This document shows, piece after piece, positions 12,169 through 31,983 of a DNA stretch of 64,000 nt (positions within the stretch are counted from its first letter, which is position 1; every line of letters begins with the position of its first letter). Both the position numbers and the translations under genes were made by a program. The notes below the pieces were generated by a model. That model was not told the origin of the DNA and did not search any database. It saw nothing but the letters and a program-made list of their open reading frames with translations. The stretch spans positions 9,613,725 through 9,677,724 of the forward strand of contig OZ017769.1 in assembly GCA_963969345.1 (NCBI GenBank). Direction: 5' to 3'. This DNA is from Turbatrix aceti (lineage: Eukaryota > Nematoda > Chromadorea > Rhabditida > Panagrolaimidae).

Positions 12169-12416
12169 CAGGGTTGAGCGAACAGATTCCATTTTTCCTG
12201 TTCGTTCGCGAACATTTTTTTCGTAAATTTATTTCTTTGCGTTCGTTCGCGAACAAAGCTAAATTTTCGTAACACATAAAACGAACAAAAATCTGGAAAA
12301 AATTAGGGTCAGGGTGCAAGGTCAAAATTGTTCGCGTTCGTTCAATTTTTCAAATATTTCTGAAAAATTGTTCGTTTTCGTTCGCGAACAAAAAACGGGC
12401 TGCTCGCTCAACCCTG
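12169..12416. mobile_element. hAT-like non-autonomous element, 248 bp
   Basis: The ends are inverted copies of CAGGGTTGAGCGA (13 bases, perfect). They are flanked by 8-base direct repeats that differ at one base (GTTCATAC at 12161-12168, GTCCATAC at 12417-12424). Terminal CA(G)RGxTTG and 8-bp duplications are typical of hAT transposons. The inside repeats GTTCGTTCGCGAAC-like units and codes for nothing, so it can only have moved with a transposase from elsewhere. Confidence 0.75.
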
Positions 12417-12424
12417 GTCCATAC

Positions 12425-12693
12425 TGTAGTTAAATATAATTTTTAGTTTTGTTCAATTTCCACTGGTTTTTAAACTTTAAAATTTTTTAGGATTGGTCTT
12501 TTGTTTTCTGTGAAATTCACTCTTCGCGAGTATCCAAAGCGTGAAGATTGCTTGCCACCATGATTTCGACTTTTTTTTTCTATGAGACAACAACAAATTT
12601 TCTCTTTCATTGTTAAATTCCCGTTTGCAACCGTCATCCTCAAATATTTACTTTGTCTGTAAAAAAATCAACAAAAAGCAACTCGACTAATCT
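12425..12693. other. 3' region of the acyltransferase gene
   Basis: AT-rich, presumably the 3' UTR and downstream region of the acyltransferase. Nothing else is recognised. Confidence 0.35.
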
Positions 12694-14305
12694 TCATACA
12701 TTCTGCCGGACATGGAGCCATGCCAAAAGACACGGCGAAAAGGCAATTGTCGCTAGGTAAGCAATCCGAACGTTCCTGTAAAAAAAAGGTGCCACGAGAG
12801 CCGCCGAGAATACAAAAAACGGCAGCGCTGTTCGAGAAAAGGAAATTTTGAGCGCATTATCATCGACCAAGTCGGGGAAGGTTTTGTTGAGAAAAAAGTT
12901 GGTCATGAGTTCGTCCTTGATTCGAAATCTCTCGTAGAGCCACTTTTTGAGGGCTTGATCGTCGTTGGGAGGCAGCTCTTCGACGGGTATTCTCTTGACG
13001 TGCACGTGGACGTGCTTGTGCGGCGAAGCAGGTCCATCGACGTATTCCAGCATCCCGGGAGCATCGCCGACCCGATTGGGGATCAGCGTCTGACCGTAAG
13101 CGATTGTGACGTCGTAGACAGCGTTCAACACGGGTCTGAGTTCTTTGACTGCGAGTGAGAAGGCCCCCGTCCGAGGAATCAGAGTGTACCTGGCAGGTCC
13201 CAGGCCGGCAGTTGCTGCAAAGGCTTGGGAGTCTGCGATCACCTTGGTTTTGCGGCGGTCGAAACGGGTGCCCTCGGGAAAGACGTGGAGCCAGAAAGGG
13301 GACGACAGGCTGCGGAGAAAGTCAAACTGTCGCAGGAGGGGATCCGGCACGAACGAACCAAACCGGCGGACGTAGACATAGCCGTGCTGAAAAAAAAAGT
13401 TGAAAAAACGAGTTCAACAGTAATTTTTTTGTGAAAAAGTGTAAAAAACGACATTTTAGGCAGCAAAAAATTATATCGTACACAATAACTGCAAAATAGG
13501 CCCAGTTTTAGTCGAAAAATCATCAAAAACACAAATTTTAATATAAAACCACAAAAAAAGCATAATAACCGTAAAAAAGTTCAATTTTTATAAAAAAAAA
13601 CAGGTAAAAAAACTACATTTTTTGTCCAAAAACGACAAAAAAAGGTAAAAAGTAAATTAAAAATTAAATTTGGGATACAGCGTAAAAATCAAAATTTTAG
13701 GTATCAAAAACAAAAATATTGTTAACCGTAAAATAAGCCGATTTTTCTACAAAAAAATTGCCCAAAGAAAAAAATTTTCGTTGTAAAACCACAAAAAAAA
13801 GGAAAAATTACAGTAAAATATGCCAAAATTTGCAACAAAAAATTTAAATAAAATTTGTTGAAAACCCACAAAAAAAGGTCCAAAAACCAACCTGGAAGAC
13901 ATACCACCCAAAAAGGGGCACAAAATGGATGACAGACTTGACAATAAACCTGAGTCCAGCCTCATTATTCTGTCTGGCAGCGAGCAACGTAATGATAGCC
14001 CAATCGACGTTAGACTGATGATTAGAGATGGTAACGGCGTTCTCAGGGCGACGCTTGAGGTCTTCAATATCGCCGTAGAGATGGATCCGGACCGAAGCCG
14101 AATTCTCAAACACAAATAACGTCAGACGAAGGTAAGAAGCGTAGAGGCAGTCATCGAGAAAATCCGACAGTCGTCGTGGCACGATCCAAGAAGCCGCACC
14201 GACGACAAAGCTGGCAGTTGCAAATGGGACCATGGATGCAGACAGAAAAATGGTCGGCACCCATACTCGGACCTGGTTGAACGCCACCAAACCTGTCAGG
14301 AGCAT
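12694..14305 (-). CDS. AGPAT5: Lysophosphatidic acid acyltransferase, AGPAT5 type
   Basis: Membrane acyltransferase that transfers an acyl chain from acyl-CoA to lysophospholipid, in ER or mitochondria. Two exons (14305-13892 and 13386-12694) give 368 residues, against 364 for human AGPAT5. The catalytic NHxxxxD motif is in TISNHQSNVDWAI, and the second block is HVFPEGTRFDRRKTKV. LIPRTGAFSLAVKELRP, then AVYDVTIAYGQ and KKWLYERFRIKDELM, match the AGPAT3/4/5 branch rather than AGPAT1/2. Hydrophobic segments at both ends suit a multi-pass membrane protein. The ATG chosen lies 12 bases inside the exon, just behind a GTTTTTTCCAG acceptor. The intron (13387-13891) is full of A-runs. Confidence 0.92.
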
Positions 14306-14330
14306 GATGGCATTAGGCTGGAAAAAACAA
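14306..14330 (-). other. Leader acceptor before AGPAT5 start
   Basis: TTTTTTCCAG acceptor 12 bases upstream of the ATG on the minus strand, with no coding exon visible upstream. Confidence 0.55.
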
Positions 14331-14940
14331 CTTGAAAATGATATAAAAACTGTCATAAAGATGTCAAACGATAGAAAATGGTAAAAAAAAACAAAAATAC
14401 AGTAACAGTTTACGATAGCGAGTAACAAAGCAAAAACCGTAAAAAAAATAATGTTACTCCCGAAAATTTAAAATCAACCGTAAGAAAATAACGTTTGTGG
14501 GGAGAAAGAACGTTACTCGACGGTCGCGAACGTAATAAAACGTTTCAAACAAAAAATCCATAAACCAGGCCATCATTGGGTGGTATTTTTATCACTTTTG
14601 TTATCGCTCGAGTCATTCCATCAGTCAGCTGGTCAGGATTATATAAAACACCATGGAAAATCGAATAAAAGCAAATTCTTTCAAAGTTTTGTGCTGAAAA
14701 TGCCATCTGTAATCAACAAATTTACGTCAATTAGACAAAAATGTTAAAAAAAACTGCAAAAAATCTCAAGAAGCAAAAATCAACTTCGACAACAAAAAAA
14801 AGGAAACAAAAAGCGCAAACTCGCTAGGATGATTTCTGGTCTCGAAGAGAAAAAAAAACGCTTTGAAGAAAAGCTTCAATTTTGAGGCTGTTTACCGGTC
14901 TTGTTGTCCTTTCGTGTTCCTTAGCGCGTATTTTTTCAAT
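14331..14940. promoter_or_regulatory. Divergent AGPAT5/PRP8 intergenic region
   Basis: Spacer between two divergent start codons. It must hold both promoters. No recognisable element is seen apart from A/T runs. Confidence 0.35.
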
Positions 14941-14973
14941 CTGTGTACAACTTTTGCCGTTTCAGTGTAAACC
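14941..14973 (+). other. Leader acceptor before PRP8 start
   Basis: CTTTTGCCGTTTCAG followed by an 8-base leader (TGTAAACC) and the ATG. No coding exon lies upstream. Confidence 0.6.
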
Positions 14974-24295
<9,322 letters not shown>

Positions 24296-24390
24296 ATCGA
24301 TTTGTTGGGTTTTGATTATTCTTTTTTTTGTTACCGTGTATCCATCCTTTTTTGATCTATCGTTTGTATCGTAGTTTTTTGCTTTTGTTG

Positions 24391-24396
24391 AATAAA
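24391..24396 (+). terminator. Probable PRP8 polyadenylation signal
   Basis: AATAAA 96 bases past the PRP8 stop codon, the first such hexamer in the expected place. Confidence 0.55.
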
Positions 24397-24538
24397 GTGA
24401 TTTTTTGAAAAATTTCAGTTCGCTGAAAGACCACAATTTGGGAGCGCGTGCGAATTGAGGGTTCTCGAAGCGAAAATTGGGATTTTCGTTGCGGTAAAAA
24501 CGCACGCGCGTTATTTTATAAAACTTTTGTGTTTTTGC

Positions 24539-25075
24539 CAGAGTTGTTCGATGCTCACCAAATTGCTCCTGCTCACTGCTCGCTCCTGCTCAGCTCACGA
24601 GCGCGAGCGGAGCGAGCGCGAAAAATTGGAGTGCTCAATGAGCATGAGCAGAGCGAGCACGAAAAATTGAATTGCTCAAAGAGCGTGAGCAGAGCGAGCA
24701 AGACAAATTTTTAAAGTGAGCACTGCTCACTATAAATTTAGTGCTACAAATACAAAAATACTGGTAGTTTCGATCAAAAACACGATGTTGGGGGTATCTC
24801 CAAGGAGTATACGGTCTTTCTTTTAGTGAGGAACTGAATTTTGGCTCAAAATTCACTTTTTTGTGTGAGCCATGTTTGCTCATTGCTCGCTCCTGCTCAA
24901 CTCATGAGCGTGAGCAGAGCAAGAGCAGAGGATCTGAGAATAAAAGAGCGCGAGCAGAGCGAGCGCGAAAATTTTAGAAACTCAAAGAGCATGAGCAGAG
25001 CGAGCACGGAAAAGTGAATTGCTCAAAGAGCGCGAGCAGAGCGAGCACTGAAAATTGTCGAATTGAACAACTCTG
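24539..25075. mobile_element. hAT-like element, 537 bp, copy 1
   Basis: Terminal inverted repeats CAGAGTTGTTC / GAACAACTCTG. They are flanked by 8-base repeats differing at one base (GTTTTTGC at 24531-24538, GTTTTTGG at 25076-25083). Most of the inside is a degenerate tandem array of GAGC, CAGAGCGAGC and AAAGAGC units around a unique central block (about 24720-24870). A second copy lies inverted at 54246-54784. Confidence 0.75.
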
Positions 25076-25267
25076 GTTTTTGGTCTTCAAAAACAGCTGA
25101 AATTGTCAAAGTACAAAATTTTTTGAAATCCGGGATTGAAATCTACCAATTTCTGTTGAAGCTGCGCGTGCAAGGGCTTTGCAGCATAAAAATCCGGTCA
25201 CTTGTTTACGTTCTCCAAATCCAAACAATGGTGTTTTTTCAAACATTTATTCTGCATACAGCCATTA

Positions 25268-25754
25268 TCAATCGACAGGACACTTATCATCAAATATCAA
25301 ATATGTATCCTTTCCACTTCCCCAGTAGCTTCTTTTAGAATTTTCACATGGGGATCGGATTATTACTTTGGTTTTTCTTCTTTTCTGCCTACCAAGAAAG
25401 CCAGTAGGTACGCGAAACATTTGATGTACCTTTCCTCTAGAAAAAGCCGTTCGCTGAAGGAGATGACTTCCATAAACTTTGGATTCATCTTCGAAATCAA
25501 CTGTTTCGACTTTGGCCTTATCTCGAATAAAGGTGCAGGCGCATTCGAAATTGAGATCCACGAAATCGTTATGGTCAGAGTCACTGAAGCGATAACAAAA
25601 GCCCGGCACTGCACTATCACAACTAACTAAAAAAACAAGGATCACAAATTGGAATAAAAACAAGAAAACGCATACCTATTTGAATATCTTCGCCTCTTAC
25701 GACGAGGGTGAGGATAGACAGCGTGACGACCGCGATGATACGCTTGACGGACAT
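25268..25754 (-). CDS. Small secreted six-cysteine protein, unknown family
   Basis: Not recognised. Two exons (25754-25676 and 25626-25268) join in frame to 145 residues. MSVKRIIAVVTLSILTLVV is a clear signal peptide, with probable cleavage before or near GEDIQ. The mature part has six Cys (VSCDS, GFCYRF, ECACTF, SPCEN, DKCPVD), enough for three disulfides, and a basic GRQKRRKTK stretch. There is no transmembrane helix after the signal, so it should be secreted. It stands alone between PRP8 and a long AT-rich spacer. The intron is only 49 bases, and a second AG (GTGCAG) lies close inside exon 2, so the exact junction could shift by a few residues. Confidence 0.55.
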
Positions 25755-27299
25755 CCTCGGAAACGGCGCGCGACACGTGGCAATCAACAAAACGCCGATG
25801 CCAAGAAAGAACGCCGGAGGTATTTATGCCAAATTCGGTGATGGCATGTAAATTAGTCGGAAAATTCACACAAGAAAAAATGCATTGGTGTTTCAAGCAA
25901 AATTAACTGTTTTTGACAAGTACGGCAGAATTATGCTTGTTGCTATTTTTAGCGATTTTTGAAAAAGCTTTGAGATAAAATAATATGACATCATTTGTGC
26001 CTCTTAACATCTGGTTTAATGATAACTAACCACTGAGTAAAAATAAAAATACAAATAAAATAATATCTTTTGTAAAAATCTCAAAACGACTTTCAAAAAC
26101 GTCACAAAAGAAATATTTAAGCTAAATAGCAAAAAGAAATCATCAACAGCAAGTTTAGGATCTCAACTCTTTTTTCTGCGCTGCGTAGCAAACCTCCTCG
26201 TGAACGGCGGCGCGTGTCTGCGCTAATGACGCTTTTAAATAAACAGATGTATAAGGATCAAAGATTTCTCCCGGATACTCTACCACTCATATGCCTTCTA
26301 GCTGGAGTGGTATCATTCGCTCGGGAAAAAGTAAAAAACAAAGTCTAGCTATCCTGCTGATAACTGACGATAAAGTGCATTATCGGCTGGTGCGAACCTA
26401 CAACCTTTTTTATTCGTTTATGTTTCCTGACTTGTCCTGCGTTTTAAGCTAAATGTCATGTGTTAAAGAAAAGGTAATGCATCAAAGTATAATAAATACA
26501 AAAACTTATCGGTAAATTTTGAAAGATTATTTCGAATTTTAATGAAACCTTATTTCAAAGTAAATGGGTGAAACAAAGGAAATATTTTCAAAAATTTTAT
26601 GTGTAAAAATACAAAAACAAACACTATTTAGAAAAAAGAAGCGAGAGTTTCAGTTCATTTTTTACACCAAATTTAAAAAATCTTATTTAATAAAAAAGTT
26701 TTTTCAGTAGTATTTAAAATTTTTTTTGTATATTTTTTAAAAAACAAATCACTTTTACAAAAGTTATTTTTTAACTGCAGACTTTCTATCGAATGGCCGA
26801 AATGCTCTTTTTTAGAATTTAGGTTGACGTTAACTGTACGATGTTAAACCATTTGAAATTTAAACTGTATTCTCCATTTGTATGACAAAAAAATTATCAT
26901 CTGCAACCAAGCAAGTGTCTTCGTTGAACGAAAAAACAAACAAAATAAAAAATCCATTCTGTTAAAAAACCTGCTTACAATCAGTGTATCATCGGTATAG
27001 CCCTACGAAACTTGTAAATATAAATGCAAATTTATTTGCATCCGGTAAAATTTGTAAATAAGAAATAAATTTAAAATCGGATGAAGGAAAAGCAAATGAG
27101 CCTTGTCATAATCGACGCCCTCCTTTCCTTTTCCTTCTTTTCTTTGTGGTTGACTGACTGATCCCCGCGTATTTTGACTTTTTGAATATTTTTCTGAACA
27201 ATTTAAAATTTGCTTCGGATGCACCCCCCCCCCCGAAGGAGAAAGGAAATAAGTATTTGGATATTCCCGCTGAATTGAAGAATTAGAAAATTCTTTGTA
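25755..27299. other. AT-rich spacer upstream of the secreted protein gene
   Basis: No supported gene. A compact structured block lies at 26269-26385 (listed separately). The rest is A/T-rich. Confidence 0.35.
26269..26385. ncRNA. Possible structured RNA
   Basis: Nested complementary arms TCCCG (26269-26273) with CGGGA (26322-26326) and TACCACTC (26281-26288) with GAGTGGTA (26305-26312), then a perfect hairpin CGATAA..TTATCG (26368-26385). It stands out from the AT-rich surroundings. It matches no RNA class I know. Weak evidence. Confidence 0.2.
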
Positions 27300-28210
27300 A
27301 AAATTGTTCATGTGCGTTGTGCGTTTTATCGCTCGCCACCTCCTCGACCTGACGTGCACCTACCAGAAAGTCGATACGATACGACAATGCGTTGAACCGT
27401 TCCTGTCCCCGTTTGCCTTTTCTCCCCCCCTCTCGGCTGGCTCCGCCGTGTTTGTTTGCATGAAAGCCCTCGCCGCCGCCACCGCCGCGGACACGGCGAC
27501 CGGCGACCAACGTCCGGCGACCGACGTCCAGCGGCCACCCTGGTTGTTGTGCTCGGCGCAGGCAACATTCATTGACCGTCTCGTCTCGTTTCGTCTTGTC
27601 CGGCTCGCACCGAAAAGAGGCTGCCCTGCATGCCTGGTTCGCAGGCTGGCTGACCACTCATCCCACAAGGAAGAGGGTGCACCGGCCGCGGCCGTCGTAT
27701 GTCGCGGTTCGGTCGTCAGCTGGTGGCAGGACGTCGTCGTCGTCATCGTCGTCGTCGTCGTCCAGTTGGCGTTGATGCTGCTGCTGAACTGGGGGGGGGG
27801 TTGCTGCAGTCGAGTCGCCGGCCGTGCCGCAGCAGCAGCAGCGTTTACCCACTCATCCTCATCATCCGCCAAGTCAAAGCCAAACAGCAGAGACAGACCC
27901 GAGTGACTCACTTTCCAAGCTATCCCATCCATCTATCGATGAAAATGAGCTGAGAACTTTTGGCGCTGCTCTTGCTAGCTTTCGTCCTTTTGGACAAGTT
28001 CAAGGACAGCAAGGCAATTGATTTACTGTCCCGTCTTCCTCGCGATGTCGCGTTTGCTGCCTGCCGTTCGCTTTGTCTTTATGCAAAGCATGCTGGAAGC
28101 CTGCTTTCCCTGCCGACAGCACGGATAGATCCATGTTCGACCCGCATTGTCAGTTGCACCTCCACAATGACTGCCTTATTCCTTTTTTTGTGCTTTTATA
28201 CTTTTGTTTT
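27300..28210. other. GC-rich island, no supported gene
   Basis: A GC-rich block in AT-rich DNA, with a GTC trinucleotide run (27731-27762), a CAG run (27830-27842) and a run of ten G. It has open frames on both strands, but their proteins are low-complexity and match nothing. It could be a promoter or 5' UTR island, perhaps of the kinase gene at 32 kb. That is inference. Confidence 0.3.
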
Positions 28211-30667
28211 CTGAACATGAGTAACTGGTACTTCCGTAATTCCAATGGGTTTTTGTTGTTTTTTTTAACTGAGGAATTTCGTTGTTGTTTCTTAACTGAA
28301 AACATTTCAATTATCCGTTAAAGTACGTAATAATTTTATTTTTAATTTTAGTTTTTTTGTGTGGGTTTTTTTACTGATTTTGGACAGGTCCGACTCCATT
28401 TTTTTATAAATAAAAATAAATGGTAGCCTGTGTGCTCAAAATTTACCATATTTCAAAGCATCTAATAAATTTTCACTGTATCCGTTTTAGCATTAATAAT
28501 TTTCAAATTTAATATTGGCATATACAATTCTAGTGTTTTTGTCAAATCGGAGCACAAAAATTATTTTTTAAAAACTAACGTGCTTTTTTTCTTACGTTCT
28601 TTTTTTATTTACAAAAATTTTTTTGTATTTCAAAATATTTATTTTAGTAGCTTTTTTTTTGCAAAAGCGTTGTTTTTTTGTAACTGATGAAAGGTAATGC
28701 GTGACACGCAATTTATATTTATGCATAACATTTTTTACCCAAGTTGTGTATGCATGGATAACTTGACTGATCGGTTTACTTTGTCGCTTTCGTCAGGCTA
28801 AAAAGAATTTTAATTTTGTTTTTTTTACTGGACGTATAATTTTTTTAACTGGGTTTTGTGTTATGTATAATCACATATTTTTTACTTACAAAAAAATTTT
28901 GGATACAAGTTAGTAAGTTTTTACTTAAATTTGATTTGTTAAAAAACTGGCAATAAATATTTATGAATGTGTACATTATACCATTTTGTTGTCAATTTTT
29001 GATTTAAAATTTCTCGGTTTTTTAATTTTAAAAACATGAGTCGAAATATTCAAAAACAACATTCTGCTAATTGCAAGCTCATCTATTTACCTATTTTTGT
29101 GAGAAATGCTCCGAATTCCATCACCCCGTCTGTCCTTTTCCCATCAATCCAAAAACGAAGAGAGAACAGTGAGAGCAACCCGAAAAGGTAAAAAAAGGAG
29201 AGCAACAGGCGATGGACGACGCGATTCAGCACGTGGAACGGTTCGGAGTCTTCTCCTGCGCGATCGACCAACAACTGCTTGCGTGCTGCATGCGCAACTC
29301 GACTCCCTTGTTTGAGGAGTCAGGGATAGGATGGATGACGGACGACTGCTGGCTCGCTCGCTGGCGGCTACCCGAAGGGGAACAAAAAATAAGAGCAAAA
29401 GATGGAGAAGAAGAAGACCCGTTTTTGTTCTGTGCTTTGTTCCTTTTTTTTCCACTATCTTCTTTAAATTTTTTCCCTCGTGTTAAATAGCACTGTTTTG
29501 TCTGGTTTCATCGATTTAGGAAAGAAAGCCAGAATGAATAATTGCATAATTAGAGCGGACCTGGAACGAGGGGGGGGCGGAGTTCTGTTGGGAGTTGATA
29601 TCTCGTCTATCCGAGCGAGTCTAGACCATTTTTTGATGACAGCTTTTGGTCTGTTATTCTCAGTATTTTTCTGGAGTGCCGCGGAGGGCGAGAATTTCGA
29701 AACTGGTAGATTGTAGTAATTTAATGGCATTTCGAAAACTCTGCTGCGTACTAAATATTTTTTTAACTTTGCTTTAGTAAAATTTTGTTTCCCAATTATG
29801 TGCATTATTATTCAGGACTCATTCATCAATTTTTGGGCCACACGCGAAGGTCTAAAAAATTTATGTTTTTTCTGGTAGGCGAATATTTATTTGCCTTTAA
29901 ATTTTTTTAATGTTAACACTTTGTGATATGACTCATAAAAAATTTTCTAATTCTTTTGTTAAAAATAAAAAAAATTTGAAATTTAAAAAAAATTGGTTCA
30001 AGGTGATAATGTATAACTGATACCCACAAGGAAGACAAGAACAGTTGGTAAGATATCATCATTTTAGATTTAATGACAAATCTAAATAATTTCTAAAAAT
30101 ATTTAGGTTTTCCAGAAAAACTGACAGTAACTATGGATCATTTTTTGTTTCAATTTTCTGCTAAAAATTTTTTTAACACATAATAAACTGTCGTAATGGA
30201 TACTGTTCTATGTATTTTTAGTTTTATTTTTACTGTTTCGAATTTTGTTGAAACATGAATAGTATAAATTCTACTGCCCGCAGGACATGAAACTCAGACT
30301 GACTGAGGACAGGAATATTTATCGGAGACAAGATAGGCAAAGTGGCAGACAAATTGACTCTTCAACACTCGTGTTGTGCTAGTTACAAGGGTTCTTGAAC
30401 GTGTATGTGTGTTGGGGGTGTGTGTGAAGAGAAAATCATCAAAATTGTCGCCCGACGTGTTGGGAGGGAAAGAGGCGAGAGATAACTAGTAAATCGAAAG
30501 ATGCTGACCAGTACAAGTATGATGGCTGCTGGCGTGTATGTACATATGTAGTGGGCTCGCTACAACTTATATTTATCAGGGAAACCGGTGAAGTGAGGGG
30601 GATACTCGACTTTTTTGTTTGTGGACATTTACTTGGGTTTGAAAGATTTCGAAATCAATTAAAAAAA
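28211..30667. other. AT-rich spacer
   Basis: No gene is supported. A smaller GC-richer patch lies at 29,100-29,420 and a TG-rich run at about 30,400-30,425. Confidence 0.35.
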
Positions 30668-31734
30668 ATTTGGGTCTACTATACTTCAGCCCCCCATCGA
30701 TTGCAACAACGCCGCCTTGGGTTTTTTTAGAGCACAGCCCCCCATAGGAGTTTGATTATCCGTATGGAATAGCCCCCCATCTCATTTTTTGCACGCAGGA
30801 GTTTGATTATACATACAGAAGGGCCCCCCAGGTGTTTTGGTGTGGAGGTGTTTGAAAATTTGTATGAACTGCTTCCCATAGGAGTTTGATTATCCGTATG
30901 GAATAGCCCCCCACTTCATTTTTTGCACGCAAGCATTTGATTATACATGGGTGTTGGGGGGCTATTGTATAGCTATAACAACCCCCAAATTTGCAAAATC
31001 TTATCCCTGAATTTTTGTGTAAAAATTTGTATTCGTTGGACAGTCGTTGTTTTTGTTTCCTCTCTGTCGTCGATGCGGTAAAACCATGAGACTGTACAAA
31101 AATTCGTCTGCTGCGAATGGCTGCTGGGTATGTTTTTTGTGTTTATGGAAATTATGGGGGGCCAATGTAGCGCTACAACAGTCCCCCATTTGATGTGGGG
31201 GCCTGTTGTAGCGCTACAATGGCCCCCCACGTTGTATTTGAGAATATTTGTCTAAAAATGCTTTCTGGGGGGAAAAAACTATTACGGTATAATATTTTGT
31301 CTTGGAACAAGACCTAAAATTATGGGGGCTGTTGTAGCGCTACAACAGTCCCCCATTTGATGTGGGGGTCTGTTGTAGCGCTACAATGGCCCCCCATTTA
31401 ATCTGGGGGACTGTTATAGCGCTACAACAACCCCCCATATTTGAAAATTTGAATGAAAATAATTTGTATGGGGGGCTGTATTCTAAAATATCCCGCGGGC
31501 TTATTTTTCAACGTGATGGGGGCTCAAAGTATAGTAGCGCCACGGCCGTATGGAACGACCCCCCATTTTCTCCTTAAACACGATTTCCGTATGAAAAAGC
31601 CCCCCACAGATGGGGGGCTCTATCATACGGATTTCCGAACTCATGTCGTCATTGATTTAAGGTGAAATGGGGGGCCAAAGTCCGAGCATGGGGGGTCAAA
31701 AGTCAGTGGGGGGCTGAAGTATAGTAGACCCAAA
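30668..31734. mobile_element. 1.07 kb element with perfect 28-bp terminal repeats
   Basis: Begins TTTGGGTCTACTATACTTCA and continues to 30695; the exact inverse of all 28 bases is at 31707-31734. The inside is built of repeated G/C-run units: five palindromes of the type GTAGCGCTAC (31.15-31.43 kb), repeated GAGTTTGATTATCCGTATGG units near 30.74 and 30.88 kb, and many CCCCCC/GGGGGG blocks. It has no coding region. No clear target duplication can be called in the A/T flanks. Family unknown. Confidence 0.75.
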
Positions 31735-31877
31735 AATTTCTTGTAAAAAACTGCGTTCATAATTTGTATTAGTTTTTTAAATAATTAATAGACATTCAAA
31801 AAATTATTGCATGTTAAAAATAATTTCATCCTTGCGTTTCCAATGATTTTCAACGCGAAAATTTTTGTTAACCGTCA

Positions 31878-31983
31878 AATAAACTTTTTTTTCAGATTTT
31901 TTACCCTCCAGTTCACTGCCCCGTCGTCTTGCCACGACCCCACCCCTCCGAGACGCCAACTACCCTCGAGGATCTCGCTCGCG
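31878..31983 (+). other. Leader acceptor and 5' UTR of the kinase gene
   Basis: AAACTTTTTTTTCAG at 31881-31895 is followed by an 88-base leader and the ATG. The leader has no earlier in-frame start. Confidence 0.5.

Noticed and set aside
27304..27932. Long open frames on both strands in the GC-rich island
   Set aside because: Both overlap trinucleotide runs and a run of ten G, and encode low-complexity Ala/Val/Arg/Ser sequence with no domain or good splice context.
29212..29490. 92-residue open frame in a GC-richer patch
   Set aside because: No domain, no signal, overlapping frames on the other strand. Nothing favours one over another.
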